Counted from the first letter of the stretch, positions 1-7,332 are shown. The stretch: 13,208 bases of DNA from an uncultured Clostridia bacterium (GCA_947624945.1 CANQMJ010000064.1:1-13208), one strand, 5' to 3'. Notes: generated from the sequence alone by a model not told the origin. Numbers and translations: made by a program.

Positions 1-1
1 A

Positions 2-205
2 CAGATACTCAACTGCTGCCACCCGAACGCGCTCATGACGCTGTCCGAATACCTCGAGGACTACGCGTCGCCCAAGACGAAGGAAGTCGGCTATGCGATG
101 ATAGAGCGCGAGCTCGCGCGCATACCGGGCGACAAGGTGCGCGCTATCGCGGCGCAGAACATCGCCGACATCAGAAACTCTAACCGCCGCGATTTCAGAT
201 TCTAA
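2..205 (+). CDS. hydG: HydG, [FeFe]-hydrogenase H-cluster maturase (3' end only)
   Basis: This is the last 67 residues of a protein whose start lies before the window. HydG is a radical-SAM tyrosine lyase that makes the CO and CN ligands of the [FeFe]-hydrogenase H-cluster. The visible part begins QILNCCHPNALMTLSEYLEDY and ends RRDFRF, which I recognise as the HydG C-terminal domain. The Cys just before the HPNAL segment should be the last ligand of the auxiliary [4Fe-4S] cluster (CX2CX22C motif); two adjacent Cys occur here and one is presumably the ligand. The first two Cys of the motif and the radical-SAM core are outside the window. The stop is TAA at 203-205, 14 bases before hydF, so the two genes are probably co-transcribed and co-functional. 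The identification rests on a short tail, but the downstream hydF strongly supports it. Confidence 0.9.
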   Translation, partial: QILNCCHPNALMTLSEYLEDYASPKTKEVGYAMIERELARIPGDKVRAIAAQNIADIRNSNRRDFRF

Positions 206-219
206 AGCCGGAGGCGCAT

Positions 220-1413
220 ATGAGTCTTAACGATACTGTTTCCGCCGAGCGCGTCCACATCGCGTTTTACGGCATGAGGAACGCGGGCAAGTCGAGCCTT
301 GTCAACGCGGTGACGGGGCAGTCGCTGTCCGTCGTCTCCGAGGTGAAGGGCACGACGACAGACCCGGTCAAAAAGGCGATGGAGCTTCTGCCGCTCGGTC
401 CCGTCGTAATAATCGACACGCCCGGACTCGACGACGAGGGCGAGCTCGGCGGTATGCGCGTGCAGAAAGCGCGCGAGACGCTCGCCAAGACCGACATCGC
501 GGTGCTCGTCGTTGACGGCACGGTCGGTTACAGCGAGCTTGACCGCTCGATGTGCCGCGTATTCGATGAAAAAAGCATCCCCTATATTGTCGCACTGAAC
601 AAGTGCGACATCTGCACGGACAAAAAAGCGCCCGGCAAGCGCGAGCTGTACGTCAGCGCTGTCACGGGCGAGGGCATATTTGAGCTGAAAGAGCGTCTCG
701 GTGCGTTCGCATCTGCGGCGAAGGCGAATAAGGACGAGAAATACATCGTCGCCGACCTTTTGCCGGACGGCGCGCACGTCGTGCTCGTCGTGCCCGTCGA
801 CGAATCGGCGCCGAAAGGGCGGCTCATACTGCCGCAGCAGCAGGCGATGCGCGAGCTGCTCGACACGCACCGCACGTTTTCTGTTTGTCAGCCCGAGGAG
901 CTGACTCGCACGCTGTCGTCGCTGCGCGAGCCGCCCGCGATGGTCATCACCGACTCGCAGGCGTTCGAGCGCGTCGCGCGCGACGTGCCGGAGTCGGTCA
1001 CGCTGACGTCGTTCTCGATCCTGTTCGCGCGCTACAAGGGCGACCTTGACGCCCTCATCGCGGGCGCGGACGCGCTGTCGAAGCTTGAGAATGGCGACCG
1101 CGTGCTCATATCGGAGGGATGTACGCATCACAGGCAGTGCAACGACATCGGCACGGTGAAGCTGCCGAAGTGGATAGAGTCGTACACGGGAAAAAAGCCC
1201 GCGTATTCGTTCACGTCCGGCGGCGAGTTTCCCGACGATCTGTCCGGTTACCGTCTCGTCGTTCACTGCGGCGGCTGCATGCTGAATGAGCGCGAGATGA
1301 AGTCGCGCATCGAGCGCGCCGCGTCACAAGGCGTGCCGATAGTCAATTACGGCGTCGCCATTGCGCAGATGAAAGGCATCCTCGCCCGCAGCCTCCGCGG
1401 CGTGAGGAAGTAA
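220..1413 (+). CDS. hydF: HydF, [FeFe]-hydrogenase maturation GTPase/scaffold
   Basis: HydF is the GTPase scaffold on which the 2Fe subcluster made by HydE and HydG is assembled before delivery to HydA. The 397-residue protein is full length for the family. The N-terminal Ras-like domain has the P-loop GMRNAGKSS (18-26), the switch threonines at 45-47, DTPG (66-69) and NKCD (127-130). A dimerisation region fills the middle. The C-terminal cluster domain shows CTHH (Cys301, His303) and, about 45 residues on, HCGGC (349-353), matching the CxH...HCxxC signature. The start is ATG at 220, preceded by GGAGG at 210-214, only 14 bases after the hydG stop. The gene ends in a stop at 1411-1413, followed almost at once by a perfect hairpin. 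Neither hydE nor hydA is in the window. The call is secure. Confidence 0.97.
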   Translation: MSLNDTVSAERVHIAFYGMRNAGKSSLVNAVTGQSLSVVSEVKGTTTDPVKKAMELLPLGPVVIIDTPGLDDEGELGGMRVQKARETLAKTDIAVLVVDGTVGYSELDRSMCRVFDEKSIPYIVALNKCDICTDKKAPGKRELYVSAVTGEGIFELKERLGAFASAAKANKDEKYIVADLLPDGAHVVLVVPVDESAPKGRLILPQQQAMRELLDTHRTFSVCQPEELTRTLSSLREPPAMVITDSQAFERVARDVPESVTLTSFSILFARYKGDLDALIAGADALSKLENGDRVLISEGCTHHRQCNDIGTVKLPKWIESYTGKKPAYSFTSGGEFPDDLSGYRLVVHCGGCMLNEREMKSRIERAASQGVPIVNYGVAIAQMKGILARSLRGVRK

Positions 1414-1423
1414 TAATAATTTC

Positions 1424-1463
1424 CCGGGGGAAGGCACTTTTTACAAAAAGTGCCTTCCCCCGG
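1424..1463. repeat. Perfect 19-bp hairpin just downstream of hydF
   Basis: The left arm 1424-1442 (starts CCGGGGGAAGGCAC, ends TTTTT) is the exact reverse complement of 1445-1463, with only AC between the arms. It is followed by ACCCCTATCTTCAAAAATTT from 1464. The same layout (C/G-rich outer stem, CTTTTT/AAAAAG apex, then ACCCC...TTCAAAAA) recurs at 4462-4515, so I treat it as one member of a dispersed family. It lies 10 bases after the hydF stop and may stabilise or end that transcript. Confidence 0.85.
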
Positions 1464-1464
1464 A

Positions 1465-1621
1465 CCCCTATCTTCAAAAATTTTTATTACAAGTTTTTCT
1501 TTTTTACAAAGTAAACGAGAACAATATCCTCGGAGATAGCTTAAGATAAACACTATTTAGTCCGCTTTTGGAGAAGGTAGGGGACACCTTTTACCAAAAG
1601 GGGTCCCCGAATAAAGAAGTT
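1465..1621. repeat. Spacer-hairpin repeat unit, copy 1 (period about 165 bp)
   Basis: This unit runs from ACCCCTATCTTCAAAAA through CAAAGTAAACGAGAACAATA and GTCCGCTTTTGGAGAAGGTA to an imperfect hairpin at 1580-1608 (GGGGAC and CCTTTT pairing with AAAAGG and GTCCCC, one A/G mismatch). The second copy begins at 1632. Landmarks recur at an offset of 165-167: ACAAG at 1489 and 1655, GTCCGC at 1560 and 1725. No open reading frame of note is shared between the copies. Confidence 0.85.
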
Positions 1622-1631
1622 CCTTCCATTT

Positions 1632-1785
1632 ACCCCTTTTTCAAGAACTTTTTGACAAGTTTTCTTTTTTTCAAAGTAAACGAAAACAATATCTTCAGGG
1701 CGTACTTAAAATAATCACTAATCGGTCCGCTTTTGGAGAAGGTAGGGGACACCTTTTACAAAAAGGGGTCCCCGATAAAAAAGTT
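1632..1785. repeat. Spacer-hairpin repeat unit, copy 2
   Basis: This is the second direct copy of the preceding unit, running to within 10 bases of the rsmG stop. Matches include ACCCCT plus TTCAAGAACTTTTTGACAAG, CAAAGTAAACGAAAACAATA and GGTCCGCTTTTGGAGAAGGT. It ends in the hairpin 1745-1773 with the same A/G mismatch as copy 1. The middle (about 1695-1722) is the least conserved part, so the copies are diverged rather than a fresh duplication. Confidence 0.85.
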
Positions 1786-1794
1786 ACTCCGCGT

Positions 1795-2508
1795 TCAATC
1801 TTTAATTATCTTATTATACGCGCGCGGGTACTGCGGCGGCGTGTCCGCCGCCTTTTCCATCGTCACAATGACGCGCGATAGCGTCTCCGTCGACGACGAA
1901 AGTGTCATTTCATGCGTCACCGCACCCGCAAGCCCCATAAACTTCGCGGTTTCCGCCGCTTCCGCGATCTCATCCCGCGTCTGAGAAGCCTCGCCCTTCA
2001 TCGCTATGAGTACGCCGCCGCGCCTCAAAAATGCACCGCCGAGCTCGCACAAAATGCGCATACGCGAGACTGCGCGCGCCGTCACCGCGTCAAACCGTGC
2101 GCGGTACGCGTCCTCGTGCGCCAGCGTCTCGGCGCGTCCGCAGACGGGTGAAACATTGTCAAGCCTCAGCATGCGCGCGGCTTCTTCGATGAAACGCACC
2201 TTTTTCGACGTCGCGTCGAGCGGCATTATTTTCACATCGGGACGCATTATCGCGACAGGCACAGACGGGAAACCGGCGCCCGCACCTATGTCGAGCACGC
2301 GCGCGCCGCTTTGTATGTACGGCAACACCGTCATCGAATCGACGAGATGACGCAGCATCAGCGTCTCCGGCTCCGTGACAGATGTGAGATTGTATTTTTT
2401 ATTTTCCGCAACGAGAAGCTCCGCGAATTCGAGCATTTTCCGCGCCGCGTCCCCGCCGCACTCGATATTGTTCATCCCGCATATCTCTAAAAACATTCGT
2501 AATTCCAT
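1795..2508 (-). CDS. rsmG: RsmG (GidB), 16S rRNA m7G methyltransferase
   Basis: RsmG methylates N7 of a conserved guanosine in the 16S rRNA 530 loop (G527 in E. coli) using SAM. The 237-residue protein has the family length. The SAM-binding motif I reads VLDIGAGAGFPSVPVAIMRP, followed by LDATSKKVRFIEEAARMLRL, the FDAVTARAVSRM segment that lines the active site, and a typical ...YPRAYNKI C-terminus. I take ATG at 2508 as the start because GAGG sits five bases upstream and the protein then begins MELRMFLEICGM. The frame remains open to an ATG at 2595, but those extra 29 residues (MEGGLFEKSPP...) are translated from a repeat hairpin and are unlikely to be real. It lies downstream of mnmG with a 67-base gap, the common mnmG-rsmG arrangement. 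Confidence 0.95.
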   Translation of the reverse strand: MELRMFLEICGMNNIECGGDAARKMLEFAELLVAENKKYNLTSVTEPETLMLRHLVDSMTVLPYIQSGARVLDIGAGAGFPSVPVAIMRPDVKIMPLDATSKKVRFIEEAARMLRLDNVSPVCGRAETLAHEDAYRARFDAVTARAVSRMRILCELGGAFLRRGGVLIAMKGEASQTRDEIAEAAETAKFMGLAGAVTHEMTLSSSTETLSRVIVTMEKAADTPPQYPRAYNKIIKD

Positions 2509-2559
2509 AACATCCTCAAAAGTCAATGAAAGTTCTTGAAGGGATGGGAGGTGTCGTAG

Positions 2560-2593
2560 GGAAGGGGGACTTTTTTCAAAAAGTCCCCCTTCC
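2560..2593. repeat. Perfect 16-bp hairpin overlapping the mnmG stop codon
   Basis: The arm 2560-2575 (GGAAGGGGGACTTTTT) is exactly complementary to 2578-2593, with a two-base centre. On the - strand it is followed by CACCTCCCATCCC and then TTCAAGAACTTT, resembling the tail seen after the other hairpins, so the element is inverted relative to 1424-1463. The mnmG stop codon (TGA, 2578-2576) and the last five sense codons lie inside it. No T-run follows, so it is not a textbook terminator. Confidence 0.85.
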
Positions 2594-4447
2594 ATCTGAC
2601 TTAGAACCCAAATAAATCAACAAAACCGACACGTCGGCGGGGGTGACGCCGTCGAGGCGGGACGCCTCGCCCACAGATAGCGGACGATGAACGGACAGCT
2701 TTTCCGCCGCCTCGAGCGACAGTCCGCGTATCTCTTTATAGTCGATGTCGGCGGGGAGCGCCATGTCCTCACGCGCGCGGACGCGGCGTATCGCTTCGTT
2801 CTGGCGCTTTATGTAACCCTCGTACTTCACCGACGTCTCGACCGTGCGTATCGCCGACGCCGACAGCGCGGGGCGCGTTACATCTATCGGCAAAAGCGCC
2901 TCATAATCGAGTTCGGGACGGCGCAGAAGCTCCGCGAGCGTGCAGCCCGCCACAATCGGCGACGACATGTGCGAGGTGAGGCACGCGTTCACCGCGTCTG
3001 TCGGCGCGACGCCCGTATGCAAAAGCCGAGCAATCTCCGCCTCTATCGCCGCCATCTTGGACTCGAACGCATCCCACCTTTCGCCGTCGATGAGATGTGC
3101 CGCATGTGCAAGCGGCGTCAGCCTCGCGTCGGCGTTGTCCTGCCTCATCACGAGCCTGTACTCGGACCGCGACGTCATGATGCGGTACGGCTCCCGCGTC
3201 CCCTTCGTCACAAGATCGTCTATCATTATGCCTATGTACGAGGACGACCGCGGCACGACGAGCGGCGGGAGCCCGCGCTCGTAGAGCGCCGCGTTCGCGC
3301 CCGCGACGAGTCCCTGCGCCGCCGCTTCCTCGTATCCCGATGTTCCGTTCGACTGTCCGGCAGAGTAAAGTCCCTCGACTCCGCGCACCGACAGCGCCGC
3401 CGTCAGCGACAGCGGGTCGAGGCAGTCGTACTCGATCGCGTAAGCGTGGCGCGTGATGTGTGCGTTCGCAAATCCCGGCAGCGTGCGCAGCATCGCGTAC
3501 TGCACGTCGACCGGCATCGAGGTAGAGAATCCGCCGATGTATAGCTCGTCCGACCCCTTTCCCATCGGCTCGACGAAGAGCTGATGGCGCTCCTTGTCCG
3601 CGAATCTCACGAGCTTGTCCTCTATCGACGGGCAGTAGCGCGGACCGCGCCCGTGTATGTTGCCCGAGTACATGGCGGACCGTGTGAGATTATCGAGTAT
3701 GACGCGGTGCGTATCCGCGTTCGTATAGACGATGTGGCACGGCGTCTGTTCTACGCCGTCCATGTAGTTCTCGTCCGTATAGTACGAGAACGGGACGGGA
3801 TGCTCCTCCCCGTACTGCACTTCCATCTCGGAAAAATCGACCGTCCTCGCCGACACGCGGACGGGAGTGCCCGTTTTGAACCGCATGAGCGGCACGCCGA
3901 GTCCGCGCAGCGACTCGGACAGCATCGACGCGGGCAGCGAGCCGTCGGGGCCGGCGGGATAGTTTATGTCGCCGACGTGGACGTGTCCCGCAAGGTACGT
4001 GCCCGTCGCAATAACGACGGCGCTGCACTCGACGCGCGCGCCGAGGCGCGTTTTCACCGCCGTGACTCTGCCGCGCTCCGTCTCGATCGCGACTATCTCG
4101 CCCTGACACAGCTTTATTTTCGGCTCGTTTTGCAGCATTGAAAGCACGGTGCGGTGATACTTTGCTCTGTCCGCCTGAACGCGTTTGGAGCGGACAGCCG
4201 AGCCGCGGCTCTCGTTGAGCGTGCGGCTCTGGAGCGTGCACAGATCGGCGGCGCGTCCCATGACGCCGCCGAGCGCGTCCGTCTCATATACGAGATGCCC
4301 CTTGCCGCTGCCGCCTATCGACGGATTGCACGGCATATTCGCGACAGCGTCGAGCGACAGCGTGAACAACATGACGTCGCACCCGACTCTCGCCGCCGCC
4401 ATCGCCGCCTCGACTCCCGCATGTCCCGCGCCGATTATTATTATCAT
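2576..4447 (-). CDS. mnmG: MnmG (GidA), tRNA U34 carboxymethylaminomethyl-modifying enzyme
   Basis: MnmG is the FAD/NADH-dependent partner of MnmE and installs the (carboxymethyl)aminomethyl group at wobble U34 of certain tRNAs. The 623-residue protein shows the N-terminal FAD loop MIIIIGAGHAGVEAA, then MPCNPSIGGSGKGHL with its conserved Cys, VIATGTYLAG, GYEEAAAQGLVAGANAA and REPYRIMTSRSEYRLVMRQD, and ends in the usual MnmE-binding region (SPADISVLL-like: TPADVSVLLIYL). The start is uncertain. ATG at 4447 gives a normal N-terminus but has only an A-rich stretch upstream and no clear ribosome-binding site. A TTG at 4480 would add 11 residues (MQKVSPVKKKY), but it lies inside a repeat hairpin. 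The final residues GRGTF and the stop are encoded by another copy of the repeat. mnmE is not in the window. Confidence 0.96.
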   Translation of the reverse strand: MIIIIGAGHAGVEAAMAAARVGCDVMLFTLSLDAVANMPCNPSIGGSGKGHLVYETDALGGVMGRAADLCTLQSRTLNESRGSAVRSKRVQADRAKYHRTVLSMLQNEPKIKLCQGEIVAIETERGRVTAVKTRLGARVECSAVVIATGTYLAGHVHVGDINYPAGPDGSLPASMLSESLRGLGVPLMRFKTGTPVRVSARTVDFSEMEVQYGEEHPVPFSYYTDENYMDGVEQTPCHIVYTNADTHRVILDNLTRSAMYSGNIHGRGPRYCPSIEDKLVRFADKERHQLFVEPMGKGSDELYIGGFSTSMPVDVQYAMLRTLPGFANAHITRHAYAIEYDCLDPLSLTAALSVRGVEGLYSAGQSNGTSGYEEAAAQGLVAGANAALYERGLPPLVVPRSSSYIGIMIDDLVTKGTREPYRIMTSRSEYRLVMRQDNADARLTPLAHAAHLIDGERWDAFESKMAAIEAEIARLLHTGVAPTDAVNACLTSHMSSPIVAGCTLAELLRRPELDYEALLPIDVTRPALSASAIRTVETSVKYEGYIKRQNEAIRRVRAREDMALPADIDYKEIRGLSLEAAEKLSVHRPLSVGEASRLDGVTPADVSVLLIYLGSKSDGRGTF

Positions 4448-4461
4448 GTATTTTTTTTTGA

Positions 4462-4515
4462 CGGGGGAAACTTTTTGCAAAAAGTTTCCCCCGGACCCCT
4501 TTCAAAAAATCTTAT
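4462..4515. repeat. Hairpin repeat with tail, between the WG-repeat gene and mnmG
   Basis: A perfect 15-bp stem (4462-4476 CGGGGGAAACTTTTT with 4479-4493), two-base centre GC, is followed on the + strand by GACCCCTTTCAAAAAATCTT and ATTA. This is the cleanest match to the element at 1424-1490: same apex and tail, different middle of the stem. It fills most of the 67-base gap between the WG-repeat gene stop (4515-4517) and the mnmG ATG (4447), so it lies in the mnmG leader and could affect read-through or initiation. Confidence 0.85.
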
Positions 4516-6053
4516 TAACTGTTTTCATCTTCGGGAAGGACTGTCAGCGACGCTTTGGCAAGAATCGTCCATTTGCCGTTTCCGTATGCGGCGATAATGC
4601 CCGTCGAGGGCTCCTCGATGTGCTCGTATACGCCGTAGGGAATGACGAAACTGCCGTTTTCATCTATAAGCGCGCATTTGCCGTCCTTTTTTATCGCGGC
4701 AAGTCCCTCCGAAAAAGGCGTTGCCTCCTCAAGGTCGGGGTCGACGACCCACCTCCCCGTAAAGTCCATGTACCCGTACCCGTACTTGCCGCGCAAAAGC
4801 AGCATGCCGTTCGAGTACGCTTTGACCTCGTATCCGGCGGGGATATAGAACCGCTCGCCCTCCATCGTCATGATGATGTTCTCGTCGCTTTGCGCGTACG
4901 TTTCGTTTTTGGAATGATACCTGTAATAATTCGCCGACAGGACGCGTGCGCGGACGAGTCCGTGGTCATAGTAGTAGAATCCTATCGACTCTTCTCCGTC
5001 GGTGAGCGGACGCAGCAGTATGTCGACGACGGTGCGGTCCTGCGACGGTATCTTGCGCGAACGCGCCGACTTTATCGCCGTCGAGCCCGAACGCGAGATA
5101 TAGTACATCTCGCCGTCATCGTTAAAGACTGCGGCGCGCTCCTCCGAGAACTGATACGCGGCCGTATATTTGTAGTCGCGCAGCCGCTTGCCACCCTCGT
5201 CCGCGAGCGCGAATTTGTACCCGTCGCCGCTTTTGCGCGAGACGAACGTGCGCGAATCGGACGGCGCGCCGTAATCGGGCGCATAGTCGAATCGGACGCC
5301 GCGTCCGTCGACCTCGGGGATATAGTCGGCAGGCTCGAACGCGTGCGTTTCACCGTTTATAACGTAAAAGTCGCCCGTGCCGATGCCGTGCTCGCCGACC
5401 GTTTCAAACAGCGGGTCCCCGTATTTGTCGCGGCAGTACGCGGGCACGATGACGCTCTCGTCGAAGCTGCCGATGCTTTCGCCGTTCACGTCGACTATGT
5501 TGTATACGCCGTCCGTCTCCGTCTCGACGATGAGAAGCCCCATATACGTGTAGACGGCGGGACTGTCCGTCTCATACGGCGTATAGACGATGTCGTTCTG
5601 CTTTCCCTCGCCGCTGTTTGTGTACGATATGTCGAATTCCGTCGTCGTATGCGACGAATAATATCCGGGAAGAAGCTCGTCCGCGCCGTCAAGTTCACAG
5701 AGCGTCCACCCACCGTCCGCCGTCCATTCCGCATACGACACTTCATATCCGTCGGACAGCGGTGACAACGTGAACTCGCCGTCATTCGGCTGCGCCGTAT
5801 CTGGCGGCGCCGACGTGTCCGACGTGTCGTCACTTGCCGTATCTGTCGACGCGCCCGTTTCCGTCGCCGCCGCGCCCGTGTCCGACGTCGATACGGGCGG
5901 CGATGTTTCCGCCGTCGTTTCCGCGTCCTTGCCGCGCACTATCATCGATATGTCGAACCAGCCGTAGAGATACATCACCGAGACGGCGCACAAAAGGAGC
6001 ATCAGCAAAAGTGCCGGCAGACGCTGTAATATCGGCCGCATGTACTTTTTCAT
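4515..6053 (-). CDS. Membrane-anchored WG-repeat protein, function unknown
   Basis: This 512-residue protein begins MKKYMRPILQRLPALLLMLL. A positive N-terminus and one hydrophobic helix (about 12-35) suggest an anchor or uncleaved signal. Then comes a Thr/Ser/Asp/Pro-rich linker (about 43-92, e.g. TASDDTSDTSAPPDT) and an extracytoplasmic region. The last hundred residues contain WG (KWG) beta-repeats, e.g. GKYGYGYMDFTGRWVVDP (422-439), AAIKKDGKCALIDENGSFVI (452-471) and GNGKWTIL (491-498). A weaker copy occurs near 293-325. WG repeats generally act in surface binding; no enzymatic motif is seen. The start at 6053 follows a strong AAAGGAG, seven to eight bases upstream; an upstream extension to 6128 would overlap rlmH and is rejected. 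It follows rlmH by 19 bases, so it is probably the last gene of the galK-walJ-rlmH transcript. Its ligand cannot be inferred. Confidence 0.85.
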   Translation of the reverse strand: MKKYMRPILQRLPALLLMLLLCAVSVMYLYGWFDISMIVRGKDAETTAETSPPVSTSDTGAAATETGASTDTASDDTSDTSAPPDTAQPNDGEFTLSPLSDGYEVSYAEWTADGGWTLCELDGADELLPGYYSSHTTTEFDISYTNSGEGKQNDIVYTPYETDSPAVYTYMGLLIVETETDGVYNIVDVNGESIGSFDESVIVPAYCRDKYGDPLFETVGEHGIGTGDFYVINGETHAFEPADYIPEVDGRGVRFDYAPDYGAPSDSRTFVSRKSGDGYKFALADEGGKRLRDYKYTAAYQFSEERAAVFNDDGEMYYISRSGSTAIKSARSRKIPSQDRTVVDILLRPLTDGEESIGFYYYDHGLVRARVLSANYYRYHSKNETYAQSDENIIMTMEGERFYIPAGYEVKAYSNGMLLLRGKYGYGYMDFTGRWVVDPDLEEATPFSEGLAAIKKDGKCALIDENGSFVIPYGVYEHIEEPSTGIIAAYGNGKWTILAKASLTVLPEDENS

Positions 6054-6072
6054 CGACAGCTCCTTTCGGGTA

Positions 6073-6546
6073 TCATTTATGGTATTTTCCGCCCGCCATG
6101 ATGTTGCACGAGCGGTAGAGTATCTCATACAGTATCGGCTGCATCATCGCGTGCGGGAACGTGAAATCCGACACCGACAGCCGCAGACGCGCTGCCGACT
6201 TCACCTCGTCGGAAAGTCCGTACGAGCTGCCTATGACGAACGCGACCTTGCCCGCGTCCGCGTATCTTCGCAGCTCGTCCGCGAACGATACCGAGTCGAA
6301 CCGCTTGCCCTCCACGCACATCGCCACTATCTGCGCGCCTTTCGCCGAGCGCAGTATCGACTTGCCCTCGGCATCGAGCGCGCCCGCTATCTGCGCCGGC
6401 GACGGCTCCGCGGGCAGCTTCTTTGCGGGCAGCTCCGTCCGCGTCAGATTGCAGTACGCGGACAGCCGCTTCGCGTATTCGTCGCGAATCTCGCGGTAAT
6501 ACTGCTCCTTCAGCTGTCCGACCGTTATTATTTCAAATGCATACAT
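6073..6546 (-). CDS. rlmH: RlmH, 23S rRNA (pseudouridine1915-N3)-methyltransferase
   Basis: RlmH is a SPOUT-class methyltransferase that methylates pseudouridine 1915 in helix 69 of 23S rRNA on assembled ribosomes. At 157 residues it matches the family. The C-terminal knot has FVIGSSYGLSDEV (103-115), LSVSDFTFPH (123-132) and the terminal LYRSCNIMAGGKYHK with the family YHK end. Two positions differ from the usual pattern: FVIGGS is FVIGSS, and the Arg usually four residues after FPH (HxxxR) appears as Gln (HAMMQ). ATG at 6546 gives the standard start (MYAFEIITVG) but has no evident Shine-Dalgarno; only 12 bases separate it from the walJ stop, so translation is probably coupled. The walJ-rlmH neighbourhood is common in Firmicutes. 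The identification is secure. Confidence 0.95.
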   Translation of the reverse strand: MYAFEIITVGQLKEQYYREIRDEYAKRLSAYCNLTRTELPAKKLPAEPSPAQIAGALDAEGKSILRSAKGAQIVAMCVEGKRFDSVSFADELRRYADAGKVAFVIGSSYGLSDEVKSAARLRLSVSDFTFPHAMMQPILYEILYRSCNIMAGGKYHK

Positions 6547-6558
6547 ATGTTAAATGTG

Positions 6559-7332
6559 TTAAACGACTCGCAGCGGCTCGAACCGTTTTGCGACATCTAG
6601 CGAATATTCTTTGCCGACCTCGTCGAGCGCTCTCCTTACCGTGTTGAATGCAGTCTCTGGCGTGTTGTTGTCCCGCGACAGATGCGCGAGCGTGAACGAA
6701 CGCACGCCGCGTTCGAGCATATACCTTGACGCGTCAGCCGCGGCGGCGTTTGAAAGATGTCCGATGTCGGACAGTATGCGCTCCTTCAGATAAAACGGAT
6801 ACGGACCGTGCCGCAGCATCTCGACGTCGTGGTTCGATTCGAGCACGACGTGCGTACACGTCGAGAGCAGCGACAGCATGTCGCCGTCGATAAATCCCGT
6901 GTCGGTACACAGTCCTATCCTGACGCCGCTGCCTTCAATATCGACTATATATCCCACCGACGCGGCGCTGTCGTGATGCGTCGGGAACGACGTGACCGTC
7001 ATGCACCCGACGCGTTCCGTATACATTATCGGATGCGGCACGACGCAGCCGCGGTCATACGGGTCCGACATATGCGAAAGCGAGTCGTAGGTCATATGCA
7101 CAGGCACGCACAGCCGCCTTGACATAACGTCGAGCGCCGAGACGTGGTCGTGGTGCTCGTGCGTGACGAACACGGCGCGCAGCGTGCCTGCGTCTACGCC
7201 GACGGACGCGCACGCGTTCTTTATCGCCGTGCATGAGCGTCCCGCGTCGATAAGTATCGAGTCGCCGCCCGCCGATATGCATAGACTGTTGCCCGAGCTG
7301 CCCGAAAAAAGCGTATACGCGGACACCGTCAT
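6559..7332 (-). CDS. walJ: WalJ/YycJ-type metallo-beta-lactamase-fold hydrolase
   Basis: This 257-residue protein belongs to the MBL-fold family of YycJ/WalJ, which in Bacillus and streptococci is linked to the WalRK cell-wall regulon and to coordinating wall growth with division. The sequence shows TLFSGSSGNS near the start, the metal-binding HxHxDH as THEHHDH (His58, His60, Asp62, His63), PTHHD (118-121), TDTG with Asp144, the helix motif GHLSN (191-195) and LAHLSRDNNTPE (216-226), all in the expected order. The biochemical reaction is not settled for the family; a nuclease-like hydrolase is plausible by fold. ATG at 7332 overlaps the upstream gene's stop by four bases (ATGA), indicating translational coupling. 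No walR, walK or htrA is present in the window. Confidence 0.9.
   Translation of the reverse strand: MTVSAYTLFSGSSGNSLCISAGGDSILIDAGRSCTAIKNACASVGVDAGTLRAVFVTHEHHDHVSALDVMSRRLCVPVHMTYDSLSHMSDPYDRGCVVPHPIMYTERVGCMTVTSFPTHHDSAASVGYIVDIEGSGVRIGLCTDTGFIDGDMLSLLSTCTHVVLESNHDVEMLRHGPYPFYLKERILSDIGHLSNAAAADASRYMLERGVRSFTLAHLSRDNNTPETAFNTVRRALDEVGKEYSLDVAKRFEPLRVV

Larger units (their letters stand above)
1414..1794. other. Convergent gap between hydF and rsmG, filled by a repeat array
   Basis: These 381 bases separate two genes whose 3' ends face each other. The stretch is A/T-rich against its neighbours and holds no credible gene. It is an alternating array: hairpin (1424-1463), spacer, hairpin (1580-1608), near-copy of the spacer, hairpin (1745-1773). 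No hairpin is followed directly by an unbroken T-run on either strand, so the array may separate the two convergent transcripts but is not a canonical intrinsic terminator. Confidence 0.8.

Noticed and set aside
202..1266. Long open frame (354 codons) on the - strand opposite hydF
   Set aside because: It is Arg/Leu/Val-rich shadow sequence caused by G/C-ending codons; hydF on the + strand has all family motifs and a ribosome-binding site.
1465..1785. Tandem repeats as a CRISPR array
   Set aside because: Two long units of about 155 bases with diverged middles; no short repeats with unique spacers, no cas genes.
1424..4493. Family hairpins as intrinsic terminators
   Set aside because: None is directly followed by an uninterrupted T-run in the orientation of the upstream gene; some act in leaders or over stop codons. 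They may still slow polymerase.
4185..5765. 526-codon open frame on the + strand opposite mnmG and the WG-repeat gene
   Set aside because: It crosses a hairpin repeat and two real - strand genes, and has no recognisable domain or start signal.
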